Positions 5,354-5,999 of a stretch of DNA of 5,999 nucleotides are shown piece after piece. Positions within the stretch are counted from its first letter, which is position 1, and the number at the start of each line of letters is the position of its first letter. A program made the translations under genes and the position numbers. The DNA is from JBKQVT01 sp052139835 (GTDB lineage: Bacteria; Planctomycetota; Planctomycetia; Pirellulales; Thermoguttaceae): contig JBKQVT010000195.1 in the NCBI GenBank assembly GCA_052139835.1, positions 1-5,999 of the forward strand, in the 5' to 3' direction. A model generated the notes under the pieces. It was not told where the DNA came from, made no database searches, and was given only the letters and a program-made list of their open reading frames with translations.

Positions 5354-5758
5354 TTATCGCGCAGGCAACACCTGCTGCAAGGGCACGTACACGGCCACCG
5401 CCACCACGCCCAGCAGCAGAATCGTGCCCAACAGGATCAGGTACGCCCAGACCGACGCGAGCCAGTCGAACTTCGGGCCCAATCTGGCCAGGAGGAGGTA
5501 GACGATCGCGTCCGGCACCAAGGCGGGCACCAGGAGATAGCCCCAGTGTACCGCCCCATCGGACAACAGCAGCACCCACTTGCTTATGTCCGGCAAGGCG
5601 ATCTTGTGGGTCTCGAAGATCCGCATGTACTGGGGGACGACCTTCTGCAAGACCATCAGCAGGATGGCCAAGGCGAAGGCATGGGACAGCAGCACGCCCA
5701 CGGCGCCGATCAGGGTTCGCGTCATGCTGTCGGTGTTTGCCGGGCTTTGCGTTGCCAT
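5354..5758 (-). CDS. Small three-helix membrane protein with a GspF-like (T2SSF) segment
   Basis: A 134-residue inner-membrane protein I cannot assign to a named gene. Predicted helices are about 15-37, 72-92 and 99-124, with no cleavable signal. Between helices 1 and 2 it reads KVVPQYMRIFETHKIALPDISKW and then VLLLSD (39-67). This follows the pattern seen in type II secretion F/PilC proteins: a helix, VVPxFxxxF, then LPxxT and LLxLSD, then another helix starting near a Trp. GspF proteins are about 400 residues with two such domains, so this would be only a part, and the cytoplasmic helical bundle is missing. The start is supported by GGAGG 5 bases upstream (plus-strand 5764-5768). It is transcribed alone, convergent with the EF-G-like gene. 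No pilus or secretion genes are visible. The GspF link is a resemblance by eye only. Confidence 0.8.
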   Translation of the reverse strand: MATQSPANTDSMTRTLIGAVGVLLSHAFALAILLMVLQKVVPQYMRIFETHKIALPDISKWVLLLSDGAVHWGYLLVPALVPDAIVYLLLARLGPKFDWLASVWAYLILLGTILLLGVVAVAVYVPLQQVLPAR

Positions 5759-5834
5759 ACGTGCCTCCGAGAGAATTTGGGGATTTTAAGGTATCCGAGC
5801 CAGGCGCCTTCCTCCTCCCTACATCATCCTCCAT

Positions 5835-5945
5835 CCCTAAGGACCGACGAAAGAATAACTGTCGCGCTACCCAGGGGGACAGTCCCATTTTCGTCGAACG
5901 AAAATCGGGACAGTCCCCGAGTGATTGCTTCGCCGGTCCTAAGGG
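5835..5945. repeat. Nested palindromic element, copy 2 of the GGGACAGTCCC repeat with outer inverted repeats
   Basis: The core, 5875-5918, has left arm GGGGACAGTCCCATTTTCGT (5875-5894), loop CGA, then ACGAAAAT (5898-5905), one unpaired C (5906) and GGGACAGTCCCC (5907-5918). It matches copy 1 at 1199-1268 in arm sequence, bulge position and central A/A mismatch, but has a 3-base loop instead of 29 bases. Around it, CCCTAAGGACCG (5835-5846) and CGGTCCTAAGGG (5934-5945) form a 12-bp inverted repeat with one mismatch, giving a 111-bp unit. I see no clear target-site duplication. It lies upstream of the small membrane-protein gene. Confidence 0.75.
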
Positions 5946-5954
5946 GGCCCTGCT

Positions 5955-5999
5955 TCAATAGAACAAGAACGGCCACCAGTTCTTCATCGGCCGGCCGGA
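5955..5999 (-). CDS. Possible C-terminus of a leftward gene cut by the window edge
   Basis: Read from the right edge on the minus strand, the first frame gives SGRPMKNWWPFLFY and a TGA at 5955-5957. The aromatic-rich ending looks like a plausible protein C-terminus, and the stop falls just outside the repeat element. Another minus-strand frame (from 5997) is open to 5824, starting RPADEELVAVLVLLKQ, but it runs through the palindromes and is less likely. Fourteen residues cannot identify a family. Confidence 0.3.
   Translation of the reverse strand, partial: SGRPMKNWWPFLFY

Noticed and set aside
5199..5888. A 229-codon minus-strand open frame covering the small membrane protein gene
   Set aside because: Its start lies in the GGGACAGTCCC repeat. 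The other minus-strand frame (5354-5758) has membrane helices, a strong ribosome-binding site and a coherent sequence.

Overview
The window is GC-rich (mostly G/C at third codon positions) and most likely comes from a planctomycete, probably of the Pirellulales type. This is inferred from a secreted DUF1080 protein with the N-terminal module common in that phylum, an EF-G-2-type factor, and palindromic repeats of a kind I associate with planctomycete intergenic regions. No rRNA, tRNA, CRISPR array or transposase gene was found.

Layout. Positions 1-137 hold no complete gene, only a possible lysine-rich C-terminal tail and a small inverted repeat. A secreted DUF1080 protein runs leftward (138-1121). 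It is divergent from a rightward group of hisH (1532-2143), hisA (2358-3092) and an EF-G-like GTPase (3103-5202). The 410-bp divergent gap holds a GGGACAGTCCC repeat element, a 13-bp hairpin, and a C-rich tandem repeat that abuts the hisH start codon and has a four-tract G-quadruplex pattern on the opposite strand. The hisH-hisA gap is almost filled by nested palindromes. A small three-helix membrane protein (5354-5758) runs leftward, convergent with the EF-G-like gene, with GC hairpins between them. The right end carries a second GGGACAGTCCC element inside a 12-bp outer inverted repeat and perhaps the C-terminus of another leftward gene.

How the genes relate. HisH (glutaminase) releases ammonia for the HisF cyclase, which acts on the product of HisA, so hisH and hisA belong to one pathway; hisF is not in the window. 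The EF-G-like gene starts 10 bp after hisA with its ribosome-binding site touching the hisA stop codon, so co-transcription is likely, though no functional link to histidine is known to me. It is not a standard EF-G: three normally conserved GTPase residues are changed, as in the EF-G-2 type.

The points most worth following are the EF-G-2 active-site changes and its coupling to hisA, the two repeat elements that share the same bulge and the same central A/A mismatch, the nested palindromes between hisH and hisA, and the small membrane protein that resembles part of a type II secretion F (GspF) domain. I did not find convincing evidence of a wholly new multi-gene system.
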